This document shows, in pieces, positions 37,825-46,660 of a stretch of 64,000 nt of DNA (its first letter is position 1; every line of letters starts with the position of its first letter). The position numbers and the translations under genes were made by a program. The notes beneath the pieces were generated by a model. That model ran no database searches, had not been told where the DNA came from, and saw only the letters and a list, made by a program, of their open reading frames with translations. Origin of the DNA: Pacificispira sp002696645 (GTDB taxonomy: Bacteria > Pseudomonadota > Alphaproteobacteria > UBA8366 > Aestuariispiraceae); the NCBI RefSeq assembly GCF_048892425.1, contig NZ_JBLZHU010000006.1, positions 62,001 through 126,000 of the forward strand, in the 5' to 3' direction.

Positions 37825-39225
37825 TCACGGATCGATAGGGCTGGGCGGAACACCGCCGCTTTCGATAACAGCCCCGGCGGCGAACAGCAGGTCTTCGCGA
37901 TAGCGGGGCCCAACCAGTTGCACGCCAATCGGTGCCGTTCCGCTGAACCCAGTGCTGACCGTCAGGGCGGGCACCCCAAAGAAGGGCAGCGCGACCTGGG
38001 TTAACTGTGCTTCAAAAACACGATCAAACCCTGAGGGTGAGGACACATCCAATTGAACCGGGAAAGGGGGCTCCAGGGATACGGGCAGAATGACAATCGG
38101 GTTCTCCTGCAAAAACATCTGCCATTCACGGACCAACTGTGCGCGCAATTGCAGCGCATCCATCACAGAATTGAAATCAGGCACACCGCCGTGGCGTTCC
38201 AGTTGCGCATAGACGAATTTAGAATCCGCCTCATCCTCTTTCTCCAGGGCCTTCAGGGCGCCACGTTTGAATTCCGAAAGCCACAAGGTCACCTGAGCTG
38301 CCACAGCGGCGCGCAAGGGTGGGCAGGGGCCTTCGACCACATCCCATCCGGCATTACTCAATTGATCGGCGGCCTTGCGTAAGGCAGCAATGACATCCGG
38401 GTGAACAGATGTATTCTCCGGTGCGCTGGCCAGGACCACACGCTTTGGCAAATCCGGCATTGCTGCTGGCGCAGGGACATACCAGCTATCGCGAATATCT
38501 GGCGCACTCATCGCTTTAAAGCCAAGCTCTAAATCTTTGATTGTGCGCGCTATTGGGCCAGATACAGCCATCAATTGTCCGCCAATATGACGATCGGGGG
38601 CGGTGAAGTTCACGGCTGGAACCCGTCCTACTGTCGGGCGCAGGCCATGAATGCCACAGGCATAGGCGGGATAGCGTATTGATCCTGCGATATCCGTCCC
38701 ATGCGCCAGGGCACCGATCCCGGAGGCTACGGCTGCCGCCGCGCCCCCGGAAGATCCTCCCGGCGTCAGGCCAGGATCGCGCGGGTTTTTTGTTGTGCCA
38801 TGCAGATTGTTCTTTGTGAACCAGCGCAGAGAGAAGGCCGGTGTGTTGGTGCGCCCGATGATGACAGCCCCGGCCTTGCGCAAGTTGGCGACAACAGGGC
38901 TGTCTTCCTGTGCAATCAGGTCTTTCTGCTGGGTCAGGCCATTGGTTGTTGGATGACCCTTTTGATCGACATTGACCTTCACCGTTACGGGAACCCCTGC
39001 AAGGCATCCCACCGGGTCGCCCTTCGCAACGGCTTGATCTATGGCTTTCGCTGCGGCTATAGCCTCGTCGGGCATTTCTGTCACGACGGCGTTCAGCTTG
39101 GGATTTACTGCGGCCAGTCGCGCCAACGCACTTTCTGTTGCGGCCTGTGCTGAAAATGTGCCGCTTTGTATTCCAGATGCCAGGTCCGCAGCAGACAGCC
39201 GCCATAGATCGGATGTATCGGTCAT
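37825..39225 (-). CDS. Amidase (amidase-signature family)
   Basis: Serine amidase with the Ser-cisSer-Lys triad: the Lys in VPVTVKVNVDQKG and the signature GGSSGGAAAAVASGIGALAHGTDIAGSIRYPA. Length is 466 residues. ATG 39225 follows GAAGGA; an earlier in-frame start at 39246 lies in the upstream gene. In relation to the convergent glutamylation operon it could hydrolyse an amide, but indole-acetamide-, gamma-glutamyl- and other amides are all possible. It follows the oxidase gene by 10 bases and is probably co-transcribed with it. Confidence 0.9.
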   Translation of the reverse strand: MTDTSDLWRLSAADLASGIQSGTFSAQAATESALARLAAVNPKLNAVVTEMPDEAIAAAKAIDQAVAKGDPVGCLAGVPVTVKVNVDQKGHPTTNGLTQQKDLIAQEDSPVVANLRKAGAVIIGRTNTPAFSLRWFTKNNLHGTTKNPRDPGLTPGGSSGGAAAAVASGIGALAHGTDIAGSIRYPAYACGIHGLRPTVGRVPAVNFTAPDRHIGGQLMAVSGPIARTIKDLELGFKAMSAPDIRDSWYVPAPAAMPDLPKRVVLASAPENTSVHPDVIAALRKAADQLSNAGWDVVEGPCPPLRAAVAAQVTLWLSEFKRGALKALEKEDEADSKFVYAQLERHGGVPDFNSVMDALQLRAQLVREWQMFLQENPIVILPVSLEPPFPVQLDVSSPSGFDRVFEAQLTQVALPFFGVPALTVSTGFSGTAPIGVQLVGPRYREDLLFAAGAVIESGGVPPSPIDP

Positions 39226-39235
39226 GTAAAATCCT

Positions 39236-40312
39236 TCACTGCGCAAAACGCGACAGGCGATAGGGGGCCAGCAGGGGGGACTCCTCGTTGTTTAGAATTT
39301 CCTGCGACAAGAGCTTCGCGGTAATCGCTGCCAGCGTAAAGCCGGAATGCATCATGGCGATATAGGCGCCGTGAAGGGACGGAATCGCGCCGATTACCGG
39401 GAAACCATCCCCCGGGATGGGGCGTGTTGCAATTGTGGTGCGTTCCACACTCAGCATACCAAGGGCGGGCAATAGTTTCTGCGTCGTTTCAATCATTTGA
39501 GTAATGGTCGCTTCTGGGTTGTCCAGCGCACCGGGGGCGTGATCATTCTCACCAATTACCAGCCGATCATCGGACAATTGCTTGACATGCACCGTGTCGG
39601 ACCACAACGCGCGGGTCATTCGTTTGGTAACCGGGGCCGTGGTAATCAAAAGACCGGCCCGATTCGCTGTTGGCAGGGGGATAGCGTGCTCGGCCAGCAG
39701 ATCCGAAATTCCAGTTCCCGCCGCCAGGACGGTCACATCCGCATAGAGGGCACCGAAATCAGTTTGGACGCCGGTGATGCGGTCATTCTCATGGATCATT
39801 GACTTAACGCGCCGACCAAAAGCGCAGCGTGCCCCGATAGATTGCGCTGCCTCAATCAGTGTTCGGGTCGCATATGCACCATCGACCAAACCATCATCAG
39901 CTGAAAACAGAGCACCATCGGGTGGGGATGTCAGGAGGGGTTCCAGCGCACGAATTTCATCGGCTGTGACAGTTTTAACATTTCCGCCCCAATTCTTTTG
40001 CGGGGCGTTTACAACCTTGGGGGAGTATAGGCCAGGATCCCATATCAACGCGCCTGTCCAATCAATCTTCAGGCGCCCCGATAGTTCTTTTTCCAGATCG
40101 TGATAGGCAGCCAGGCTGGCCTGACGCAGGTCAAAATAGGATTTATCACCGGCTGAAACGGCATTCAGCCACGCCCAGGAGCCACCTGAGGCCCCATTAT
40201 GAGCCTGTCCGGCGTCTACGATCGTCACATGCAGTCCTGCACGCGCCAAACGATAGGCCAGACATGCGCCAATGATTCCGGCACCAACAACGATAGCGGT
40301 TTTTGTGGTCAT
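39236..40312 (-). CDS. FAD-dependent oxidoreductase (DadA-like)
   Basis: DAO-family flavoprotein resembling D-amino-acid dehydrogenase, glycine oxidase and sarcosine-type oxidases. The N-terminal Rossmann motif AIVVGAGIIGACLAYRLARAGLHVTIVD binds FAD; the C-terminal IATRPIPGDGFPVIGAIPSLHGAYIAMMHSGFTLAA is the typical family end. The second ATG, 40312, is used because AAGG abuts the first ATG but sits 9 bases from the second. It would oxidise an amine or amino acid. The product is 358 residues. Confidence 0.9.
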   Translation of the reverse strand: MTTKTAIVVGAGIIGACLAYRLARAGLHVTIVDAGQAHNGASGGSWAWLNAVSAGDKSYFDLRQASLAAYHDLEKELSGRLKIDWTGALIWDPGLYSPKVVNAPQKNWGGNVKTVTADEIRALEPLLTSPPDGALFSADDGLVDGAYATRTLIEAAQSIGARCAFGRRVKSMIHENDRITGVQTDFGALYADVTVLAAGTGISDLLAEHAIPLPTANRAGLLITTAPVTKRMTRALWSDTVHVKQLSDDRLVIGENDHAPGALDNPEATITQMIETTQKLLPALGMLSVERTTIATRPIPGDGFPVIGAIPSLHGAYIAMMHSGFTLAAITAKLLSQEILNNEESPLLAPYRLSRFAQ

Positions 40313-40419
40313 ACAAGGCATCCTTAGCAGAAAATTACGACCTCAGCCTAGCATGCGGAAGGGGTGCGATGAAAAGTAACAAGTTGCATTCAAAATAAAG
40401 AAAGACATTTTTCCCAAGC

Positions 40420-40438
40420 TGGTGTTACACTTACACCA
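40420..40438. promoter_or_regulatory. Candidate operator palindrome between the oxidase and ABC transporter genes
   Basis: TGGTGT (40420-40425) and ACACCA (40433-40438) form an interrupted palindrome with a 7-base spacer. It lies in the 295-base divergent region between the FAD oxidoreductase and ABC permease genes, where it could control both. No cognate regulator is adjacent. This is suggestive only. Confidence 0.35.
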
Positions 40439-40607
40439 ATCGAGCGATCTGGTTTAACAGTTCGTATCGAATAAATATCCGCACAAAGTTGCGGGAACGG
40501 GATGAATGCTGGGAATTCATAGATGACATCGCATCGCGGTGTTTTTGTATAAGTCGCCTAACTTCAGGCGATGATAGCGCCTATTTGCTTGGGGGAGATT
40601 CGAGCAG

Positions 40608-41582
40608 ATGGATAGAGTTTTTATAACGATTGCTCAACGGCTTGGCCTTGGTGTGGCCACGCTGTTTGTTGTCAGTTTGATCATTGCAGGCATGTTAGAA
40701 ACCCTGCCAGGTGATTTTTGCCAGGCTTTCTATGGGCAACAGGCGACAGAAAAAACAGTTAATGAATGTCGCCTTCGCAATCACCTGGATGAATCCTTCA
40801 TCGTCCGATACGGCATATGGGTAAAAGACGCGGTTCAATTCGATTTTGGGGAATCGTTATCCAACAAGCGTGATGTTGCCCAAGTCATTGGTGTGCGACT
40901 GGAAAACACATTGTTTCTGGCGGGTTTCGCGGCTGCGATTTCAGTGCCCCTGTCATTGTTACTTGGTATCCTGGCTGCGCTGTATCGGTACAGCTGGTAT
41001 GACAGACTGGTGAACGTTTTCACCCTGACCTCGATTTCTTTTCCGGAATTTTTCGTCGCGTACATTTTGATTCTGTTGTTATCGATTTCGGCCATTGGCG
41101 CAGATGGGACGCCATTGTTTCCAGCTATGGCCACAGTGAATGTGGATACGCCGTTCTGGACAAGGGCGCACATGATGTTCCTGCCCGCCCTGACGCTGAC
41201 TCTTGTAGTGGTTGCCCATATGATGCGCATGACGCGGGCGGCGATCATCAATCTTCTGGCCAGTCCTTATATTGAGATGGCCCGGCTGAAGGGCATTTCG
41301 AATTCCAGAATTATCGTGAAACACGCCTTGCCCAATGCTCTGGCGCCCATCGTCAACGTGATTGCCCTGAACCTGGCCTATCTGATTGTCGGTGTGGTGA
41401 TTGTCGAAGTTGTCTTCAATTATCCAGGTCTTGGCAAAATTCTTGTCGATGCGGTGAAGTTCCGGGATTTTCCCCTGGTGCAGGCCAGCGTGATGATTTT
41501 TGCTGCGACCTATGTTCTGCTTAACCTAACGGCCGATATTGTGACGATTGTCAGCAATCCGCGCCTTCTGCACCCAAGATAA
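40608..41582 (+). CDS. ABC transporter permease (DppB/OppB-like)
   Basis: Inner-membrane permease of the peptide/nickel/opine ABC family, 324 residues with six predicted helices. The N-terminal segment RLGLGVATLFVVSLIIAGMLETLPGDF is typical of OppB proteins, and the ATPase-coupling EAA loop reads ARLKGISNSRIIVKHALPNALAPIVN. It begins a three-gene operon with a second permease and a double ATPase. No substrate-binding protein gene is in the operon or adjacent to it. Confidence 0.9.
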   Translation: MDRVFITIAQRLGLGVATLFVVSLIIAGMLETLPGDFCQAFYGQQATEKTVNECRLRNHLDESFIVRYGIWVKDAVQFDFGESLSNKRDVAQVIGVRLENTLFLAGFAAAISVPLSLLLGILAALYRYSWYDRLVNVFTLTSISFPEFFVAYILILLLSISAIGADGTPLFPAMATVNVDTPFWTRAHMMFLPALTLTLVVVAHMMRMTRAAIINLLASPYIEMARLKGISNSRIIVKHALPNALAPIVNVIALNLAYLIVGVVIVEVVFNYPGLGKILVDAVKFRDFPLVQASVMIFAATYVLLNLTADIVTIVSNPRLLHPR

Positions 41583-41594
41583 GGAGGCGCTAAG

Positions 41595-42803
41595 ATGTCT
41601 GCGACCGATATCATTCCGCCGCCGGAACTTGCCAAACCAGCTACGATGGCCTGCCGTTTGGGAAGTGCCCTGACAGTGCTGATACCTCTTGCGGTGTTTG
41701 CCATTTCGTTTTCCGCTGACAGCGCAAGCGCGATTGCCGGAATGGTGGCTTCCGTCGTATTTGGCGGTATTTTGTATCGTTTTTGGGGACGGCTCAGTCT
41801 TCCTGCCATGCGTGAGCAGGCAATTGTGTTCTGCATCGTGGTTTATGGTGCATTTGTCGCTGTGTATCTGGAAGGCTTCAGCCTTTATCCCTGGTCGACT
41901 TTTTCGGGCTTGGTCAGCGTTGTCTTGATATCCATGATGGTGGCCGTGACCTGGAAAGAAACTCGCAAAGCGCCGATCACGGCAAAATTCGGACTGATTA
42001 TCATCGCCCTGAATATTCTGATGGTGTGTATTGCCCCAATTTTGGCACCGCATGGACAATCACAGGTTTTGGGCGGGTCATACCTGGTATGGGGAACGCC
42101 CTTTTCAGACGGTGGCACAGCATGGCTTGGAACGGATGAACTGGGTCGCGACTATCTTTCACGCATGATCTTTGCAATCCGCAATACAGTCGGGATTGCC
42201 ATTGTGACGACGGCGCTGACCTTCATTGTAGGCGCTTTTGTCGGGCTGTTGGCGGCCTCTTTGCGGGGCTGGGTTGATCAAGGTCTCAGCCGTATGGTCG
42301 ATGTTCTGATGGCAATTCCCCCGCTGATCTTCGCCTTGCTCATTCTGACCGTGGTGGGGACCGGGGTTGTTAAGCTGGTACTGGTCATCGCCCTGTTGGA
42401 TTCAACGCGGGTATTCCGCCTGTCGCGCTCTGTCGCCATGAATATTGTCGTGATGGATTATGTCGAAGCGGCTAAGTTGCGGGGCGAGAAGCTGATGTAT
42501 GTGATTTGGCGCGAAGTATTGCCAAATGCCGCAGCGCCCTTGATTGCGGAATTTGGATTGCGGTTCTGTTTCGTCTTTCTGTTTATCAGCTCGCTCAGCT
42601 TCCTGGGGCTTGGCTTGCAGCCGCCGACGGCTGATTTGGGGTCCATGGTCCGCGACAGCGCCAATCTGATCAATTTCTATCAGTTTAACAAATTGATGGC
42701 CATCACCCCGCTGCTGCCGGCCTGCGCGATTGCCTTGCTGACAATCGCGGTGAACTTCGTGGTGGACTGGTTCTTGCACAAGACAAGTGGATTGAAAGAA
42801 TGA
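41595..42803 (+). CDS. ABC transporter permease (DppC/OppC-like) with N-terminal membrane extension
   Basis: The C-terminal 260 residues are a normal OppC-type permease: GTDELGRDYLSRMIFAIRNTVGIA near the start of the core and the coupling loop EAAKLRGEKLMYVIWREVLPNAAAPL. The first ~135 residues are an extension with about four extra hydrophobic helices that OppC proteins of about 300 residues usually lack. The 402-residue protein overlaps the ATPase gene by 4 bases. Confidence 0.88.
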   Translation: MSATDIIPPPELAKPATMACRLGSALTVLIPLAVFAISFSADSASAIAGMVASVVFGGILYRFWGRLSLPAMREQAIVFCIVVYGAFVAVYLEGFSLYPWSTFSGLVSVVLISMMVAVTWKETRKAPITAKFGLIIIALNILMVCIAPILAPHGQSQVLGGSYLVWGTPFSDGGTAWLGTDELGRDYLSRMIFAIRNTVGIAIVTTALTFIVGAFVGLLAASLRGWVDQGLSRMVDVLMAIPPLIFALLILTVVGTGVVKLVLVIALLDSTRVFRLSRSVAMNIVVMDYVEAAKLRGEKLMYVIWREVLPNAAAPLIAEFGLRFCFVFLFISSLSFLGLGLQPPTADLGSMVRDSANLINFYQFNKLMAITPLLPACAIALLTIAVNFVVDWFLHKTSGLKE

Positions 42804-44476
42804 CCGACCAAGAAAATCGCGGTTCCAAAGGGGATATCCTGTTGGAGATCAAGGGCCTGAAAATCGAAGGCCGCGCAGACGAGGACTGGATCGAGATCGT
42901 CCATGGCGTAGATGTGACGCTGAAGCGGGGGGAAGTCCTGGGCCTGATTGGTGAGTCCGGGGCGGGCAAGTCAACGATTGGACTGGCAGCCATGGGTTAT
43001 GCCCGGGACGGCTGTCGTTTGAGCGGCGGGGAAATCTGGTTCGACGGGTTGGAATTGCGTGGGGCATCCGATGAACAGCGCCGTAAATTACGCGGCCATC
43101 GCATCGCCTATGTCGCCCAATCGGCGGCGGCGTCCTTCAATCCGGCCCATAAGCTGATAGATCAATATTGCGAAGGACCGGTTCAACACGGTGTAATGTC
43201 TCGCGATAAGGCGGAAAAGGATGCCAAGGATCTGTTTCGGCGGTTGCGCTTGCCCAATCCCGATACGATTGGCTATCGATATCCGCATCAGGTGTCGGGT
43301 GGACAGTTACAGCGCGCCATGACGGCCATGGCGATGGCCTGTCGCCCGGACCTGATCGTGTTTGATGAACCGACAACCGCCCTGGACGTGACAACACAAA
43401 TTGAGGTTCTGGCGGCCATCCGGGACATTGTTGAACAGTTTAATACCGCTGCTATCTATATCACCCATGACTTGGCGGTCGTGGCCCAAATGGCGGATAC
43501 GATCAAGGTCTTGCGTCATGGTCATACAGTAGAGGAACGCGATACAAGAACCCTATTGTCCAAGCCGCAAGAGCAATACACATCGGATCTGTTGGCCGTG
43601 CGCAGCTATGCACGGGAAGAGCGCCAAAGGCCCAATGATGAAGGGCCCGTCCTGCAGGTCCGCGGCGTCGATGCGTCTTATGGCACGGTGCCTGTATTGT
43701 TTAATGTCAGTTTTGATGTCTACAAGAAGCGCACTGTCGCTGTGGTGGGCGAATCCGGCAGTGGCAAGAGCACAACAGCGCGGGTTATCACTGGCCTGTT
43801 GCCCCCCAAAAAAGGCGATGTTCTCTATAAAGGTGAAGTTCTACCTGTCGACTATCGTGCCCGCAGCAAGGATCAACTGCGCAAGATGCAGATGATCTAT
43901 CAGATGCCCGATACAGCCCTTAATCCCAAATCGCGTATTCGCGATGTGATCGGGCGGCCTGCCAGCTTCTATTTGGGGCTCAGTGGTAAGGCACTGGAAG
44001 CCCGCGTGAAGGATCTTCTGCGCTTGGTCGAGCTTGAGCCGGATCAATATTACAACCGCCTGACCACGGAACTGTCGGGGGGACAGAAACAGCGTATCTG
44101 TATCGCCCGCGCTCTGGCGGCGGAACCCGAAGTTATCATCTGTGATGAAGTTACCTCGGCCCTGGATCAGTTGGTGGCTGAAGAAATCTTGAAGCTTTTG
44201 CAGCGGATGCAGGATGAATTCGACCTGTCCTATATGTTCATCACCCATGATCTGGCAACGGTGCGCGCCATTTCAGATGAGGTGGTGGTGATGCAGAATG
44301 GCAAGGTTGTCGAGTCGGGGCCCAAGGGGGAAATGTTCACCCCACCGCATCACGACTATACGGATCTGCTGTTGTCATCTGTGCCGGAAATGGATCCGGA
44401 TTGGCTGGACCATCTCCTCGCCGAACGCGAAGAAATGGCCCGCCAGGGTCGCGTGCTGAAAGCCGCTGATAACTAA
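42800..44476 (+). CDS. ABC transporter, fused double ATP-binding protein (DppD-DppF type)
   Basis: Two complete nucleotide-binding domains in 558 residues. The first has Walker A GESGAGKST, signature SGGQLQRA and Walker B LIVFDEPT; the second has GESGSGKST, SGGQKQRI and IICDEVTSALD, where Val replaces the common Pro after DE. Such fused OppD/OppF ATPases power uptake of peptides, opines or similar compounds. It overlaps the permease gene (ATGA) and overlaps the end of the convergent TRAP permease gene by 4 bases. Confidence 0.93.
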   Translation: MTDQENRGSKGDILLEIKGLKIEGRADEDWIEIVHGVDVTLKRGEVLGLIGESGAGKSTIGLAAMGYARDGCRLSGGEIWFDGLELRGASDEQRRKLRGHRIAYVAQSAAASFNPAHKLIDQYCEGPVQHGVMSRDKAEKDAKDLFRRLRLPNPDTIGYRYPHQVSGGQLQRAMTAMAMACRPDLIVFDEPTTALDVTTQIEVLAAIRDIVEQFNTAAIYITHDLAVVAQMADTIKVLRHGHTVEERDTRTLLSKPQEQYTSDLLAVRSYAREERQRPNDEGPVLQVRGVDASYGTVPVLFNVSFDVYKKRTVAVVGESGSGKSTTARVITGLLPPKKGDVLYKGEVLPVDYRARSKDQLRKMQMIYQMPDTALNPKSRIRDVIGRPASFYLGLSGKALEARVKDLLRLVELEPDQYYNRLTTELSGGQKQRICIARALAAEPEVIICDEVTSALDQLVAEEILKLLQRMQDEFDLSYMFITHDLATVRAISDEVVVMQNGKVVESGPKGEMFTPPHHDYTDLLLSSVPEMDPDWLDHLLAEREEMARQGRVLKAADN

Positions 44477-45885
44477 GATTTACCCAACAGCAATTCAGGC
44501 AGATACAACACAATTCCGGGCCAGGCGATCAGGCCCGCGATTGTCAATGCATCTGCGATGAAGAAGGGGGTGGCCCCCTTGAAGACCTGTTGCACCGTAA
44601 TATCAGGCCGCACGCCCGCAACCACGAAGCAGTTTAATCCAATGGGGGGCGTGATCAGACACAGCTCCGCCATTTTCACCACGATGATCCCAAACCAGAT
44701 CGCACAGCCAACGCCCGACATGCCAAAGGCACTGTCTGCGGCGCTGACGTCCAGGCCACCATTCAGGGCCATGACCGCCGGATAGACGACAGGCAGCGTC
44801 AACAGCAGCATGCCAATCGCATCCATGAACATGCCCAGCACGGCATAGGCCATCAGGATGATGATCAGGGTCAGCATCGGGCTTTGATGCAAGGATCCGA
44901 TCCATTCTGAAAAGGCACCTGGCAGGTCTGCAAACCCCAGGAAGCGAACGTAAATCAACACGCCCCAGATGATTGTAAAAATCATCACCGACAGTTTTGC
45001 TGTTTCCAACAGGGCGCTTTTCAGTTCTTTCCACCGCATGCCGCGATACAGTGCCATCAGGAAGACAACGAAGGCCCCCAAGGCACCGCCTTCTGTTGGC
45101 GTCCCCCAGGCGTCCCCGCCGAACGGGTTATAGACAAAGAAGATAATGATCGCGATGACGAAGAAGATCGGGAAGGCGCCGGGCAGGGATTTAAATCGCT
45201 GAACCCAGGTAAATCCGCCGACGGGCGGCCCAAAATTCTTGAAGGTCATGGCCAGACCAATGACCAGACTGCCATAAATCACGGCGGAAAAGGCACCCGG
45301 CAGAAACCCGGCCAGCAGAAGCGCGCCGACATCCTGTTCCACAATAATGGCATAAATCACCAGAATGGCAGATGGTGGAATCAGGGAGGCAAGCGTGCCT
45401 GCTGCCGCGACAACGCCTGCGGCAAACCGTTTGTCATAGCCAACGGCCAGCATTTCAGGAATCGCCACCCGCGCGAAAACGGCAGAGGTTGCCACCGATG
45501 CACCGGAAACCGCTGCGAAACCTGCTGTCGCAAATACGGTAGAGACCGCCAATCCGCCCGGCAGCCAGCCAACCCAACGCTTGGCGGCTTCAAACAAGGC
45601 CTTGGTCAGGCCCGCGTAATAAGCCAGATAGCCGATCAGGATAAAGGTTGGGATCAGCGATAAAGCCTGTGAAGAAATCTTTGAATGGGGGACCTGGCCT
45701 GCGGTCTTTACGGCAACCGTCAGGGCCCAGAAGAACTGATCGCCCGCCATGCCTTTCTTGGCCCAGAAGATCCAGACCAGACCGATGAGGCCGGCCAGAG
45801 CAGCCGCAAAAGCAACCCGCATACCAATCATGACCATGATCAACAGGATGATGGTAACCGCAATTCCGATATCGATGCTGCTCAT
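44473..45885 (-). CDS. TRAP transporter large permease (DctM type)
   Basis: Large membrane subunit of a tripartite ATP-independent periplasmic transporter, driven by a sodium or proton gradient. About twelve hydrophobic helices are seen in 470 residues, with family segments such as GASVATSAVFARVAIPEML, ASLIPPSAILVIYAIIVEQDVGALLLAGFLPG and CLITPPIGLNCFVVAGV. It is translationally coupled to the small permease gene by a 4-base overlap (45882-45885). Confidence 0.93.
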   Translation of the reverse strand: MSSIDIGIAVTIILLIMVMIGMRVAFAAALAGLIGLVWIFWAKKGMAGDQFFWALTVAVKTAGQVPHSKISSQALSLIPTFILIGYLAYYAGLTKALFEAAKRWVGWLPGGLAVSTVFATAGFAAVSGASVATSAVFARVAIPEMLAVGYDKRFAAGVVAAAGTLASLIPPSAILVIYAIIVEQDVGALLLAGFLPGAFSAVIYGSLVIGLAMTFKNFGPPVGGFTWVQRFKSLPGAFPIFFVIAIIIFFVYNPFGGDAWGTPTEGGALGAFVVFLMALYRGMRWKELKSALLETAKLSVMIFTIIWGVLIYVRFLGFADLPGAFSEWIGSLHQSPMLTLIIILMAYAVLGMFMDAIGMLLLTLPVVYPAVMALNGGLDVSAADSAFGMSGVGCAIWFGIIVVKMAELCLITPPIGLNCFVVAGVRPDITVQQVFKGATPFFIADALTIAGLIAWPGIVLYLPELLLGKS

Positions 45886-46535
45886 TGTTTTGTACCCTTT
45901 TCATCAACATCGAAACCGGAAACGGTTTCCGCTTCACGCGCTGCAACGGTGCTGGCGTCTTCGATCATGGGCACTGCGACAGGATCGTTTGTCCCGCGAA
46001 TCAGGGCCGCGCCATAGCCCCAGATTTGTAAGACCAGGCGCAGACACAAAACACTGAAAGCAATAGGTGCCAAAAGCTTCGCGGGCCAAATCGGCAAGCG
46101 AATGTCCAGTGTCGAATCGCGGCTCCACATCGGGGAGGCAAAGTCGAAGGAGCGCTCAAAATGGGCATAGCTGCCCCAGACCATCAGCATCATCAATATC
46201 AGCATGACGACGCAGGAAACGACTTCCGCCAACCAAAGCGGGCGTCCTTTTAGGCGTCCGATCAGGATATCCATGCGAATATGACCGCCAAGGCGCTGAC
46301 AATACGCGATCCCGATGAAGGCGATCAGCGGCATCGCTTGTTCGATCCAATCGACATAGCCGGGCAGGGGGGAATTAAAAAAGTGGCGGCCGGTCACACT
46401 GACTACGGCCAGTAACATTAACGAAAAAACAGCAATTCCGCCGATCAGGGCAAAAAACTCTTCCAGCCGATAGAGGCTGCGATCAATTTTGCTTAAGGTT
46501 GAATTGTCGGTCAGTATCGATGTCGCGCCGGACAT
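45882..46535 (-). CDS. TRAP transporter small permease (DctQ type)
   Basis: Four-helix small membrane subunit of the TRAP transporter. The segment VSVTGRHFFNSPLPGYVDWIEQAMPLIAFIG and GGHIRMDILIGRL are typical of DctQ. ATG 46535 preceded by GGGGAG is chosen over upstream ATGs at 46562 and 46595. The 46595 start would begin inside the hairpin that precedes this gene. The product is 217 residues, with an acidic C-terminal tail of about 30 residues. Confidence 0.88.
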   Translation of the reverse strand: MSGATSILTDNSTLSKIDRSLYRLEEFFALIGGIAVFSLMLLAVVSVTGRHFFNSPLPGYVDWIEQAMPLIAFIGIAYCQRLGGHIRMDILIGRLKGRPLWLAEVVSCVVMLILMMLMVWGSYAHFERSFDFASPMWSRDSTLDIRLPIWPAKLLAPIAFSVLCLRLVLQIWGYGAALIRGTNDPVAVPMIEDASTVAAREAETVSGFDVDEKGTKQ

Positions 46536-46580
46536 GGTGCCTTGCTCCCCAATGGAAACCATAGAAATTGCAAGAAGGGA

Positions 46581-46619
46581 CCGCCACCGTTTCACCTGAT
46601 GGGGCTGAAACGGTGGCGG
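46581..46619 (-). terminator. Strong intercistronic hairpin between TRAP binding-protein and permease genes
   Basis: A perfect 14-bp inverted repeat (CCGCCACCGTTTCA at 46581-46594, its complement at 46606-46619) with an 11-base loop lies between the binding-protein stop and the small-permease start. There is no following U-tract on the minus strand. In TRAP and ABC operons such structures commonly allow high expression of the binding protein and partial read-through or mRNA end protection, and that role is inferred here. Confidence 0.7.
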
Positions 46620-46660
46620 ACAATGTGACCAGCCCGATAGGGGCGTGTCAGGCGTAATCC

